Shown here one piece after another: positions 53,220-61,803 of a DNA stretch of 64,000 nucleotides. The stretch's first letter is position 1, and each line of letters opens with the position of its first letter. The notes beneath the pieces are model-generated. The model saw only the letters and a program-made list of their open reading frames with translations. It did not search any database and was not told the origin of the DNA. This stretch comes from a bacterium. GTDB lineage: Bacteria > Bacillota > Clostridia > Christensenellales > Aristaeellaceae. The DNA lies in assembly GCA_004563405.1 (NCBI GenBank), contig SFTH01000004.1, positions 1 through 64,000 on the forward strand, in the 5' to 3' direction. The position numbers and the translations under genes were made by a program.

Positions 53220-54413
53220 GTGACCCAGATGAACAAACGCCCCGATTCGCTGCCCCGGCAGGGCGCGCGGCCGCAGGCGCAGCGACGCGCGCCTGCGGGA
53301 GGCGCGGCGCGCCGCGGCGCGTCTACGGGGGGTGCGAATTCCCGGCGCCCGTCCGCGTCGCGTAGCCGCGGCCCCGGCAGGGAGCTTGCGATCCTCGCTG
53401 TGGGCGGACTCATCGTCGTTGCGCTGGCGTTCTTTTTGCAACAGGCCTGGCCAAACGGCTTCCCGCTGCGCGTAAGCGGCAGCAGCGTACAGGAGGTGCG
53501 CGAGGTGACCGAGATTCACACCGCCGGGCCGCTGCGCATCAACGAGGTCATGAGTGGCAACCGGCGCACGCTCAGCACCGGCGACGGCAGCACTCCGGAC
53601 TGGATTGAGGTGGCGAACGTGAGCGGGAGCCCGCTCAACCTCAAGGGCTATGCGCTGAGCCAGGCCGCGGACGCCGTGAACGTGTTCACCTTTCCCGAGA
53701 TGCAGCTGGAGCCGGGGGAGTGCGCGCTGGTGCTGGCGGACAGCCGCCTGCGCACGGACGCGACGGACAGCCTGCACGCGCCCTTCAGCCTCTCCTCCGC
53801 GGGGGACACGCTCATGCTCTTCAACCCCGCAGGCGTGGCGGTGGACACGGTGAATCTGCCTGCGCTGGATGCGGATCAGTCCTATGCGCGCATCGACGTG
53901 AATCAGTGGCAGCTCTGCACGACGCCCACGCCGGGGCAGCCCAACACGGTCGAGGGCTACCGCGCCCTCACCGAGCCCGACGGCGACAGCCCCGTGGTGA
54001 TCACGGAACTCATGTCCACCAACCGCTACACCCTCGCGGATGAAAACGGCGAGTACTACGATTACATCGAGCTGTACAACCGCTCCGGCGAAGCGGTGGA
54101 TCTCACGGGCTGGCACCTCTCCGACGATCCTGCGCAGGTGTGGAAGTGGACCTTCCCCGAGCTGCGCCTTGAGGCGGGCGAGACGCTGGTCGTCTTTGCC
54201 TCGCGCCTCAACCGCCGGGAGGATCCCGCCCATCTGCACACGAACTTTGCGCTCAGCTCCGAGGGCGAACAGGTGGTGCTCAGCGACGCGCGGGGCAGGG
54301 TGCAGGACCGGGTGGAATTCGATCTGTTGAAGGCAGACGTGGCCTGGACGAAGATGGCCGACGGCAGCTGGAGCAGCGCCGCCGCGCCCAGTCCGGGCAC
54401 AGTAAATCCCTGA
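53220..54413 (+). CDS. Membrane-anchored lamin-tail domain protein without CotH domain
   Basis: A 397-residue type II membrane protein. Residues 1-54 are Arg/Ala/Gly-rich and cytoplasmic; transmembrane helix about 56-74; two lamin-tail-like domains (about 103-225 and 258-380). These align closely with LTD1 and LTD2 of the CotH protein (for example ADENGEYYDYIELYN versus ADENGEYHDYVELHN), so it is a shortened paralogue lacking LTD3, the chitobiase-like and the CotH domains. GTG start with GGGAGGG 8 nt upstream; ATG at 53229 is an alternative. Last gene of the operon. Confidence 0.88.
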   Translation: MTQMNKRPDSLPRQGARPQAQRRAPAGGAARRGASTGGANSRRPSASRSRGPGRELAILAVGGLIVVALAFFLQQAWPNGFPLRVSGSSVQEVREVTEIHTAGPLRINEVMSGNRRTLSTGDGSTPDWIEVANVSGSPLNLKGYALSQAADAVNVFTFPEMQLEPGECALVLADSRLRTDATDSLHAPFSLSSAGDTLMLFNPAGVAVDTVNLPALDADQSYARIDVNQWQLCTTPTPGQPNTVEGYRALTEPDGDSPVVITELMSTNRYTLADENGEYYDYIELYNRSGEAVDLTGWHLSDDPAQVWKWTFPELRLEAGETLVVFASRLNRREDPAHLHTNFALSSEGEQVVLSDARGRVQDRVEFDLLKADVAWTKMADGSWSSAAAPSPGTVNP

Positions 54414-54422
54414 AGCAGCAAT

Positions 54423-54465
54423 TGCGCCGCCGCTTCCCTGTGAAGCGGCGGCGCAGGTGCGTTTT
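54423..54465 (+). terminator. Terminator of the CotH-VTC operon
   Basis: TGCGCCGCCGCTTC pairs with GAAGCGGCGGCGCA (14 bp, 5-nt loop), with TTTT a few bases on. From 54466 to 54726 I see no gene; a second GC-rich GCCGGCG/CGCCGGC hairpin lies at about 54521-54546. Confidence 0.75.
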
Positions 54466-54726
54466 GGCCCTCTCTGCCGGGGCGGACGTTTTATGCAGGA
54501 TTACATACGAAAATGGCCGGCGGCATTTTGAATGTCGCCGGCTCGCAGACGGTCGGAAAACCGCCGGAGAGCGCGAGAGGGGCGCAGCCCTTACGCGCTC
54601 CGGCGGCGTGTACGCCGGGGAAGGTGTTCCCCCGACCACCCGCTTGTCAAAAAACAGAAGGCCCGGAATTCTCCCGAACACCTGTCGCCCGGGCGGGAGC
54701 GCCGCGACGGTTGCGCCGGAGTCCGG

Positions 54727-55200
54727 CTAGATCTGAAGTTCTATGGTGCGGGAGACTCCGTAGACATAGTATTGTATGGAGACGGTGCGCACGCTGCCGG
54801 CGGGGGCGCGGGTGACGAGCTTCAGGTTGATCTGAGCGGTGCTCCGGGCGGAGACGTCCACGCCGTCGCCGGAGAGGGAGTAGACCGCCACGTCCCCGGT
54901 CACGGGCCCCAGCTGCACGTTCAGCCACTCCGCGGCGAAGATGCCCCGGTTGGTCAGATTGATGGTCACATCCACCAGGGAGTAGTTTGCCGGATCGTCC
55001 AGCGCGTCCTGGGAAAACTGCCGGGGGGCCGCGCCGGAGGCCACCACGCTGCGAATGGACTCGAAGGCGTCAGGATATTCCGCCGCGTCGGCGGTGATGG
55101 AATTGACCTGGGCCTTCAGCGTGCCGCCCGTATAAAAGAAGGCCCCGAAGGCCAGCATCAGAATCAGTATCAGGGAGAGAACGACGGTTGCCGGTTTCAA
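54727..55200 (-). CDS. Membrane-anchored or secreted beta-rich protein, unknown function
   Basis: A 157-residue protein with an N-terminal hydrophobic helix (about 4-24) and an outer domain. DVTINLTNRGIFAAEWLNV and GSVRTVSIQYYVYGVSRTIE suggest an Ig-like/LEA14-type beta sandwich. No family is recognised with certainty. TTG start at 55200 with GAGGTGAT just upstream on the minus strand. It is divergent from polA and convergent with the CotH operon. Confidence 0.65.
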   Translation of the reverse strand: MKPATVVLSLILILMLAFGAFFYTGGTLKAQVNSITADAAEYPDAFESIRSVVASGAAPRQFSQDALDDPANYSLVDVTINLTNRGIFAAEWLNVQLGPVTGDVAVYSLSGDGVDVSARSTAQINLKLVTRAPAGSVRTVSIQYYVYGVSRTIELQI

Positions 55201-55220
55201 AGTATCACCTCGCTTCCTCT

Positions 55221-55249
55221 ATTCTATCATCCCGTGCGCGCCCTGTCCA
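55221..55249 (-). promoter_or_regulatory. Sigma-A promoter of the beta-rich surface protein gene
   Basis: On the minus strand, TGGACA (55249-55244), 17 bp, TAGAAT (55226-55221), 20 bp before the TTG start. Confidence 0.55.
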
Positions 55250-55291
55250 GCTTTGACCATTGAATTTTCACAAATGGTTCTCAAAGGGCGT

Positions 55292-55320
55292 TTGCTATTT
55301 ACGGGGTAGTTTGGTATAAT
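55292..55320 (+). promoter_or_regulatory. Sigma-A promoter of polA-coaE
   Basis: TTGCTA (55292-55297), 17 bp, TATAAT (55315-55320), 34 bp before the polA ATG. It is divergent from the preceding minus-strand gene. Confidence 0.72.
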
Positions 55321-55354
55321 ACAATGAGATTATGTAAAAAAAGGAGCCTCTGCG

Positions 55355-57940
55355 ATGGAAAAGATGGTCCTTCTGGACGGCTACAGCCTGATGTACCGCG
55401 CCTACCACGCGCTGCAGACGCCCATGAGCGCGCCGGACGGCACGCCCACGAACGCGGTGCACGGCTTTGTGATGATGCTATTGAAGGTCATCGGGGAGGA
55501 GAAGCCGGATGGATTGGCCGTGGCGTTCGACATGCACGCGCCCACCTTCCGCGCGCAGCTCTACGAGGGCTACAAGGCCACGCGCAAGCCCATGCCGGAC
55601 GATCTGCGCGCGCAGGATCCGATCATCCGGGAGCTGATCGCCCGCATGGAGATTCCGATTCTGGAGTGTCCCGGCTACGAGGCGGACGACATACTGGGCA
55701 CCATCTCGCAGGCCTGCGAGGGTGCGGACCGGGAGGCGCTGCTGGTCACCGGCGACCGGGACTCCTTCCAGCTCGCCGGGGCGCACACCACGATCCTCTA
55801 CACCCGCAAGGGCATCAGCGATACCTGCCGGGTGACGCCCGAATACATCCGGGAGACTTACGGCCTGGAGCCGAAGCAGTTGATCGACGTCAAGAGTCTG
55901 ATGGGCGACGCCTCGGACAACATCCCCGGCGTGGCGGGCGTGGGCGAAAAGACCGCGCTCCGGCTGATTCAGAGCTATGGAAGCCTGGAGGCGACCCTGG
56001 AGCAGGCGCAGACGCAGGAGAAGGGCAAGCTGCGGGAGCGGCTGGCCGAGGGCGCGGAGCAGGCGCGCATGAGCTGGAAGCTCGCGCAGATCGTCCGGGA
56101 CGCGCCGGTGGAAATTGATTTTGAAAAGTGGCGCCTGGGCAGGCTGTCCGGCGGTGTGGCGCGGCTGAAGGAGCTGGGCATGAACGTCGCGGCCCGAAGG
56201 CTTCAGGAGACGGCCCAGACCATTGCGCCCGAGGCCGCCGCGCCGGAGCCTGCGCGGGAGGCGCGCAGCCCCAGAATCCGGGTGGAGCGCGTCGACAGTC
56301 TCGAGGCGCTGGGCGCGCGCTGCGCCCGGGCGGCGGAGGCGGAGAACGCATGGGTGGCGCTGCATGTGGGCGCGGAGCTTTCGCTGGCAGCGGAGGGCCT
56401 GTGCCTGAGCGTGCCCCTGGGCGGAGACCTGCTCTCGGCGGGCGTGAGCGCGGAGGAGGCGCTCGAAGCGGCGCAGCCCCTGCTGCGCGGCGCGGGCCGG
56501 GTGGAACTCTGGAACTTCAAGGCGCTGCCGGCGGAGATTGAAGAGCTGCGGGGTCGCGCCTTCGACGTGATGCTCGCGGCCTATGTGCTCAATCCCCAGC
56601 GGCGCTCCTTTGCGCCGGACGCCCTCTGCGAGGACGAGGGCGTGGAGGACTTTGCCCGCTGTCCGGCGCTGGCGCTGCACCGTCTGGCCCGGGCGCAGGA
56701 GGCGCAGCTGAAGGCGCGGGATCTGGACGGCGTGTTCAGCGATCTGGAGATGCCACTGGCCCATGTGCTTCGGCGCATGGAGCGGGAGGGCTTCCTGGTG
56801 GACGCGGAGGTGCTGGCGCAGTTGGGCAGGAGCTTCGACGGCGAGATCTCCCGGCTGACGGAGGAGATCTATGCCGAGGCGGGGGAGCGGATCAACCTCA
56901 ACTCCCCGAAGCAGCTGGGCGAGATGCTCTTTGAGCGCATGGGCCTGCCCGCGCCCAAGAAGACGGCCAAGGGTTATTCCACCAGTGCGGAAGTTCTGGA
57001 GGCGCTGGCAGAGCAGCATCCCATCTGCGCGAAGATCCTGGAGTACCGAAAGTACGCCAAGCTGCGCTCCACCTACATCGATTCGCTGATTCAGCTGCGG
57101 GACGCGGGCGGGCGGGTGCACACCCACTTTGACCAGGTGGCCACCGCCACCGGCCGCCTGAGCTCCACCGAGCCGAATTTGCAGAACATTCCCGTGCGCA
57201 CGGAGCTGGGCCGGGAGATTCGCGGCGCGTTCGTCGCCCGGCCGGGCTGGGTGCTGGTGGACGCGGACTATTCCCAGATCGAGCTGCGGGTGCTGGCGCA
57301 CATCTCCGGCGACGCGACCATGATTTCGGCCTTCCGCGCGGGGGAGGACATCCACGCCCGCACGGCGGCGGAGGTCTACGGCGTGCCCATCGGAGAAGTG
57401 ACCCGGCAGATGCGCTCGGCCTCCAAGGCGGTGAACTTTGGCATCGTCTACGGCATATCGGACTTTGCGCTGGCAAAGAACATCGGCGTGAGCCGCGCCG
57501 AGGCCCGGGAGTTCATGGCCCGCTACTTCGAGCGCTATCCCGGCGTGAAGGCCTACATGGAAAAGTCCGTGGAGGAGGCCCGGGAGCGCGGCTATGCGCT
57601 GACCCTGATGGGCCGGCGGCGGTACTTGCCGGAGCTGGCCAGCAGCAACTACAACGTGCGCTCCTTCGGCGAACGTTGCGCCATGAACAGCCCCATTCAG
57701 GGCACCGCCGCGGACATCATCAAGCTTTCGATGATCCGCGTGGACGAGGAATTGAAAGACAGCGGCCTGCGGGCGAAGCTGATTCTTCAGGTACACGACG
57801 AGCTGATTCTCGAGGCTCCGCAGGAGGAGGCCGATCGGGCGGCGGAGCTGCTGAAGCGCTGCATGGAGGGCGTGATGCAGCTGGAGGTGCCGCTCAGGAC
57901 GGACATTTCAATCGGAGGCGACTGGCGTGCCTGCAAATAG
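55355..57940 (+). CDS. polA: DNA polymerase I
   Basis: An 861-residue family A polymerase for Okazaki fragment and repair synthesis. The N-terminal 5'-3' exonuclease is intact (LLDGYSLMYRAYHAL, GYEADDILG, TGDRDSFQL, GDASDNIPGV). The central 3'-5' exonuclease-like region lacks the usual metal Asp/Glu residues and looks inactive, common in Firmicutes. Polymerase motifs A (VDADYSQIELRVLAHIS), B (RSASKAVNFGIVYGIS) and C (QVHDELILE) are complete. AAAAAAGGAG precedes the ATG. coaE overlaps its end by 14 nt. Confidence 0.97.
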   Translation: MEKMVLLDGYSLMYRAYHALQTPMSAPDGTPTNAVHGFVMMLLKVIGEEKPDGLAVAFDMHAPTFRAQLYEGYKATRKPMPDDLRAQDPIIRELIARMEIPILECPGYEADDILGTISQACEGADREALLVTGDRDSFQLAGAHTTILYTRKGISDTCRVTPEYIRETYGLEPKQLIDVKSLMGDASDNIPGVAGVGEKTALRLIQSYGSLEATLEQAQTQEKGKLRERLAEGAEQARMSWKLAQIVRDAPVEIDFEKWRLGRLSGGVARLKELGMNVAARRLQETAQTIAPEAAAPEPAREARSPRIRVERVDSLEALGARCARAAEAENAWVALHVGAELSLAAEGLCLSVPLGGDLLSAGVSAEEALEAAQPLLRGAGRVELWNFKALPAEIEELRGRAFDVMLAAYVLNPQRRSFAPDALCEDEGVEDFARCPALALHRLARAQEAQLKARDLDGVFSDLEMPLAHVLRRMEREGFLVDAEVLAQLGRSFDGEISRLTEEIYAEAGERINLNSPKQLGEMLFERMGLPAPKKTAKGYSTSAEVLEALAEQHPICAKILEYRKYAKLRSTYIDSLIQLRDAGGRVHTHFDQVATATGRLSSTEPNLQNIPVRTELGREIRGAFVARPGWVLVDADYSQIELRVLAHISGDATMISAFRAGEDIHARTAAEVYGVPIGEVTRQMRSASKAVNFGIVYGISDFALAKNIGVSRAEAREFMARYFERYPGVKAYMEKSVEEARERGYALTLMGRRRYLPELASSNYNVRSFGERCAMNSPIQGTAADIIKLSMIRVDEELKDSGLRAKLILQVHDELILEAPQEEADRAAELLKRCMEGVMQLEVPLRTDISIGGDWRACK

Positions 57941-58535
57941 AAGCTATGTGGTGGGCCTCACCGGCGGCACCGGTTGCGGAAAGAGCGAGGCCGCGCGGTA
58001 TTTGCGCAGCCTGGGCGCGCAGGTGGCGGACGCGGACGCCATCTCCCGCGCGCTCACCGCGCCCGGGGGCGCGGCGATTCCGGAAATCCGCCGCCTGTTC
58101 GGAGCGGGTGTGTTTCTGGAGGACGGCAGTCTGAACCGGCGGGCGCTGGGGGAACGGATCTTTCAAAACACGGAGGAGAAGGCGGCGCTGGAGGGCGTGA
58201 TTCACCCCCTGGTGCGCAGCGCGCTGGTGGCCGCGGTGGATGCATCCCCGGCGCGGGTGACGGTGTTGGACGTGCCACTGCTGTTCGAGACGGGCATGGA
58301 GCGGCTCTGCGATGAGGTCTGGACCATGAGCGCGGACGAGGAGACGCAGGTCGCGCGCGTCTGCGCCCGCGACGGACTGAGCGCGGCGCAGGCCCGGGCC
58401 CGTATCGCCGGACAGATGTCCATGGCGGAGCGCAACGCGCGGGCCGATCGGGTGATCGACAGTCGGCGGCCCATTGAACAAACGCGCGCCGATCTGCGTC
58501 TTTACTACGAGCAACTGCTGGAGAGAATTGGATAA
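57927..58535 (+). CDS. coaE: Dephospho-CoA kinase
   Basis: A 202-residue kinase performing the last step of coenzyme A synthesis. VGLTGGTGCGKSEAARYL contains the P-loop, ADADAISRALT the substrate Asp, and LDVPLLFETGME the CoaE-specific motif. GTG start at 57927 within the polA end, with CGGAGGCG upstream, hence coupled translation. polA-coaE pairing is frequent in Firmicutes. Confidence 0.95.
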   Translation: MPANRSYVVGLTGGTGCGKSEAARYLRSLGAQVADADAISRALTAPGGAAIPEIRRLFGAGVFLEDGSLNRRALGERIFQNTEEKAALEGVIHPLVRSALVAAVDASPARVTVLDVPLLFETGMERLCDEVWTMSADEETQVARVCARDGLSAAQARARIAGQMSMAERNARADRVIDSRRPIEQTRADLRLYYEQLLERIG

Positions 58536-58549
58536 ACGACGGAGGAAAC

Positions 58550-59179
58550 ATGCAGAGAGCGCACAAAAACAAGCGGCGCGCCCGCAGGCAGCGGCGCAAG
58601 GCCCGCTTCTTTCGGGCCGTGCTGGTGATCATGCTGGCGCTGGGGCTGGCGGGGCTGGGAGCGGTGCTGCTGACGGACCGGCTGACGGAGCATACGCTGG
58701 AACAGTATCCGCTGGAATATACGGATCTGATCTGTCAGAATGCGCGGGAGCAGGGACTGGAGCCGGCCTATGTGGCCGCGGTGATCCTGGCTGAATCGAG
58801 CTACAATCCGGAGGCGGTCTCCCGGGACAACGCGCAGGGGCTGATGCAGATCCTGCCCGAGACCGGGGCGTGGATCGCCGGAAAGTTTGACGAGAGCTAT
58901 GTGGAGGGCTGCCTGTTCGATCCGGCCACGAACATCCGTTACGGCTGCTGGTATCTGGGCTTTCTGATGCGCCGCTACGACGACGACAAGCGATGCAGCT
59001 CCGCCGCCTACCACTCCGGGCAGGGAACGGTGGACGGATGGCTGAAGGACCCCGCGTACAGCGCGGACGGGCGCACGCTGGATGTGATTGCGGGAACGAA
59101 TGCGGATACATACGTGAACAGAGTACTGGAGTATTATGAGAAGTATGATGCAATTTATCAGAAGCAGGCGCTGGCCTGA
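58550..59179 (+). CDS. Lytic transglycosylase (SLT family)
   Basis: A 209-residue type II membrane protein: very basic N terminus (17 Arg/Lys in the first 20 or so residues), transmembrane helix about 22-42, then an SLT/goose-lysozyme-like domain. The catalytic Glu82 lies in AVILAESSYNPEAVS, followed by GLMQILPETG. It cleaves the glycan backbone of peptidoglycan outside the membrane, giving anhydro-MurNAc. GGAGGAAAC precedes the ATG. Follows coaE by 14 nt, as in several Clostridia, and overlaps the next gene by 44 nt. Confidence 0.93.
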   Translation: MQRAHKNKRRARRQRRKARFFRAVLVIMLALGLAGLGAVLLTDRLTEHTLEQYPLEYTDLICQNAREQGLEPAYVAAVILAESSYNPEAVSRDNAQGLMQILPETGAWIAGKFDESYVEGCLFDPATNIRYGCWYLGFLMRRYDDDKRCSSAAYHSGQGTVDGWLKDPAYSADGRTLDVIAGTNADTYVNRVLEYYEKYDAIYQKQALA

Positions 59180-60791
59180 GCGAATTCTGGCGCTGGCGCT
59201 GGCGCTGTGCCTGCCGGTCCTCGCGGCGGCCGAGGAGGGCGCGCAGGATTTGCAGGGCGGGGAGATCCCCCTGGAGGACGACATTCAATGGATGAATCAG
59301 AGCGACCTTCAGGCGGCATACGCCATCAACATGGACGCCGATCTCCAGCTGGGCTATGTGGCCTCCACCACGGGGGAGATCAATCCCTTCCACTGCACGG
59401 ATCGGGATCTGGTGAGCCTGAACCACCTGGTCTTTGAATCCCTGGTGGACTTCGACGACGAGGTGAAGCCCACGCCGCTGCTGGCGGACAGCTGGACTTC
59501 GAACGGCAAGGAGTGGACCTTCAAGCTGCGGGAGGGCATCGTGTTTCACAACGGCGCGGCCCTCACGGCCTATGAGGTGGTGGCCAGCTATCAGCGCTTT
59601 TTGCTCTGCGAAGAGACGAATCCCTACTACAGCCGCGTTCAGATGATCAGCTCCATGGAGGTCGTGGACGATCTGACCCTGAAGGTCAATTCGAAGTATT
59701 CCGGCTATGTGACGCTCTACGCCATGACCTTCCCGGTGGTGCAGAGCAGCACGCTGGACGACCGCATGGCCCGGGGCACCGGCCCCTACTGGTATACGGA
59801 ATACGCCACGGGCTCCGGCGTGCGCCTGGAGGTCAATCCCCTCTGGTGGAAGAAGGACCCGGAGATTCAGAGCATTGCCGCGCGGAACTACGCCGACACC
59901 GGAAGCGCGCTGGAGGCGCTGAAGACCAACGAAATCAACTTACTCTGCACCCAGTCCAGCCAGGCGGCCATCAACCGCAAGATTTCGGGCCTTACCAGCA
60001 TGGACTACACCACCACGACCTACGAAATGCTGGTGCCGAACCTGAACGACGATTCCCCGATGGGCGATGTGCGCATGCGGCAGGCGCTGATGTACGGCAT
60101 CGACCGTGCGGCCGTCGCGGAGAGCGCCTATCTGGGCATGGGCGTGCAGTGCGAGGTGCCGGTGAATCCCAGCAGCTGGCTCTATGAGAGCCAGAGCGCC
60201 ATCTACTATTACAGCCCGGAGCGCGCCTACCAGCTCATTCAGAGCTGTGGCTGGGAAGATCTGACCGGCGACGGCATGCTCAACCAGATCGACGGCGTGC
60301 TCCTCAAGGACCTGACTCTCAAGCTGGTGACCTACAACGAGAGCACGAACACCATCCGCGAGAACGCGGCGAACCTGATCGCGAACCAGCTTGCGAAGGT
60401 GGGCGTGACGGTGGAGGTGCACGTCTACACCAAGCAGACCTGCCTCCAGCGCGTGAAGGACAAGAACTACGACATCGCGCTGGTGGGGGTGCAGCTCAGC
60501 GAGATCCCGAACCTCTCGCCCATGTTTCAGAGCGGCGGCAGCCTGAATCTGAACAACTTCAAAAACGACAACATGGAGCTGCTGATCGGGCAGGTGAGCT
60601 CCGCAAAGACCGAGGAGGAGCTCAAATCCCTGTACAGCCAGATGCAGATGATCGCCGTGGAGCGGCTCCCGGTGCTGGGCCTGTTGTTCCGCACGGGAAC
60701 GGTGCTCTCCACGCGCTCTTTGGCGGGCCTGTCCGGAATGTGCGTCAGCGACATGCTCAACGGCGTGGAATTCATGCAGCGGACACAGTAA
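59136..60791 (+). CDS. Family 5 (oligopeptide-type) ABC solute-binding protein
   Basis: A 551-residue extracytoplasmic binding protein: signal peptide (RRWPERILALALALCLPVLA-AA), then SBP_bac_5 features such as FESLVDFDDEVKPTPLLADSW, WTFKLREGIVFHNGAALTAYE and RQALMYGIDRAAVAESAYLG. No lipobox Cys is evident, which is unusual for a Gram-positive receptor, so it may stay anchored by its signal helix or be released. No permease or ATPase gene lies nearby. The ATG at 59136 follows GGAG; ATGs at 59145/59148 are alternatives. The 44-nt overlap with the transglycosylase suggests joint expression, perhaps in muropeptide uptake (inference). Confidence 0.88.
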   Translation: MRSMMQFIRSRRWPERILALALALCLPVLAAAEEGAQDLQGGEIPLEDDIQWMNQSDLQAAYAINMDADLQLGYVASTTGEINPFHCTDRDLVSLNHLVFESLVDFDDEVKPTPLLADSWTSNGKEWTFKLREGIVFHNGAALTAYEVVASYQRFLLCEETNPYYSRVQMISSMEVVDDLTLKVNSKYSGYVTLYAMTFPVVQSSTLDDRMARGTGPYWYTEYATGSGVRLEVNPLWWKKDPEIQSIAARNYADTGSALEALKTNEINLLCTQSSQAAINRKISGLTSMDYTTTTYEMLVPNLNDDSPMGDVRMRQALMYGIDRAAVAESAYLGMGVQCEVPVNPSSWLYESQSAIYYYSPERAYQLIQSCGWEDLTGDGMLNQIDGVLLKDLTLKLVTYNESTNTIRENAANLIANQLAKVGVTVEVHVYTKQTCLQRVKDKNYDIALVGVQLSEIPNLSPMFQSGGSLNLNNFKNDNMELLIGQVSSAKTEEELKSLYSQMQMIAVERLPVLGLLFRTGTVLSTRSLAGLSGMCVSDMLNGVEFMQRTQ

Positions 60792-60824
60792 CAGACACGA
60801 CAGAGGAAAAGGAAGTGATCGGAA

Positions 60825-61586
60825 ATGATGAAACTGATGGAGAGAATTCGGAGCGCGCCGGGGCATGTGGCCCTGTACTATCGCCCTCTGGAGGGCGGCT
60901 GCGCGCAGATGTTCAACGCGGACGAACCCATGCTCGCGGCGAGCGTCATAAAGCTTCCGATCATGGTGGAAGCCTTTCGTCAGTTTGAAACGGGGCTGTG
61001 CGCTCCGGATGAAAAGTATGTGCTTCGGGAGCAGGACAAGCTGCCCTCCTGCGGCGCGCTGAATTGCCTGCACGCCGGGCTGGAGCTGACGTTGATGGAC
61101 CTGGTCGCGCTGATGATCGTGCTCAGCGACAACACGGCCACCAACGTGCTCATCGACCGCCTGGGCATGGAGAACATCAACGCGACGATGGCCGATATGG
61201 GCATGCGCCAGTCGGTGCTGCGCCGCAAGCTCTTTGATCCGGCCGGTCGCGCGGCGGGCATTGAAAACACTGTCAGCGCCCGGGAGATCGGCGCGCTGCT
61301 GGAGGGACTCTACGCGGGCGAGCTGGTGTCCCCGGAGGCCAGCGCAAAGATGCTGGAGCTGCTGCGCAACCAGAAGCTCAACGGCAAGCTGCCCTTCTAC
61401 CTCAAGCCCCGGGGCATCCCCGTGGCCCACAAGACGGGCGAGGATGATGGAATCACCCACGACGTGGGCATCGTCTACGCGCCGCAGCCCTTCGTGCTGT
61501 GCATGCTCTCCAACGAGACGGACGTGCCCGCCTTCGAGCGCCTCATTCAGGATGCGGCGCGGGAGTTGGCGGACATGAACGGCTAG
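60825..61586 (+). CDS. Class A beta-lactamase-fold serine hydrolase
   Basis: A 253-residue penicillin-recognising enzyme. Ser40-Val-Ile-Lys43 (SxxK), SDN at 101-103 and KTG at 203-205 are all present; a canonical omega-loop ExxLN is not evident. There is no signal peptide or membrane helix, unlike real beta-lactamases, so it may be cytosolic or leave by another route, and may act on D-amino-acid peptides. Calling it a resistance gene is not justified. It follows the binding-protein gene by 33 nt with AGAGGAAAAGGAAG upstream, so it probably belongs to the same transcript as coaE and the transglycosylase. Confidence 0.85.
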   Translation: MMKLMERIRSAPGHVALYYRPLEGGCAQMFNADEPMLAASVIKLPIMVEAFRQFETGLCAPDEKYVLREQDKLPSCGALNCLHAGLELTLMDLVALMIVLSDNTATNVLIDRLGMENINATMADMGMRQSVLRRKLFDPAGRAAGIENTVSAREIGALLEGLYAGELVSPEASAKMLELLRNQKLNGKLPFYLKPRGIPVAHKTGEDDGITHDVGIVYAPQPFVLCMLSNETDVPAFERLIQDAARELADMNG

Positions 61587-61719
61587 GTGAAACGATCATT
61601 GGACTTCCGGGGCCGCCTGCGGCCTTCTCCGCAATCCGCGGGGGAGACGCGGGCGGCCCTGGTTTACGGATGGGACAGACGCAGCCTGCGCGGCGCACAG
61701 AATTTTTACAGAAACGCAG

Positions 61720-61748
61720 TTGATTTCGCAATGCAAGCGCCCTAAAAT
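61720..61748 (+). promoter_or_regulatory. Sigma-A promoter of the TauE-family gene
   Basis: TTGATT (61720-61725), 17 bp, TAAAAT (61743-61748), 55 bp before the ATG at 61804. Confidence 0.55.
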
Positions 61749-61803
61749 GGTTCAAAAAGAAACTAAATAGAGGCGGACGCATGTGTGTCCGAAGGGCGAA
61801 AGA

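Noticed and set aside
60825..61586. Antibiotic-resistance beta-lactamase
   Set aside because: SxxK, SDN and KTG motifs fit the fold, but there is no signal peptide and no clear ExxLN omega loop, so resistance is not supported.
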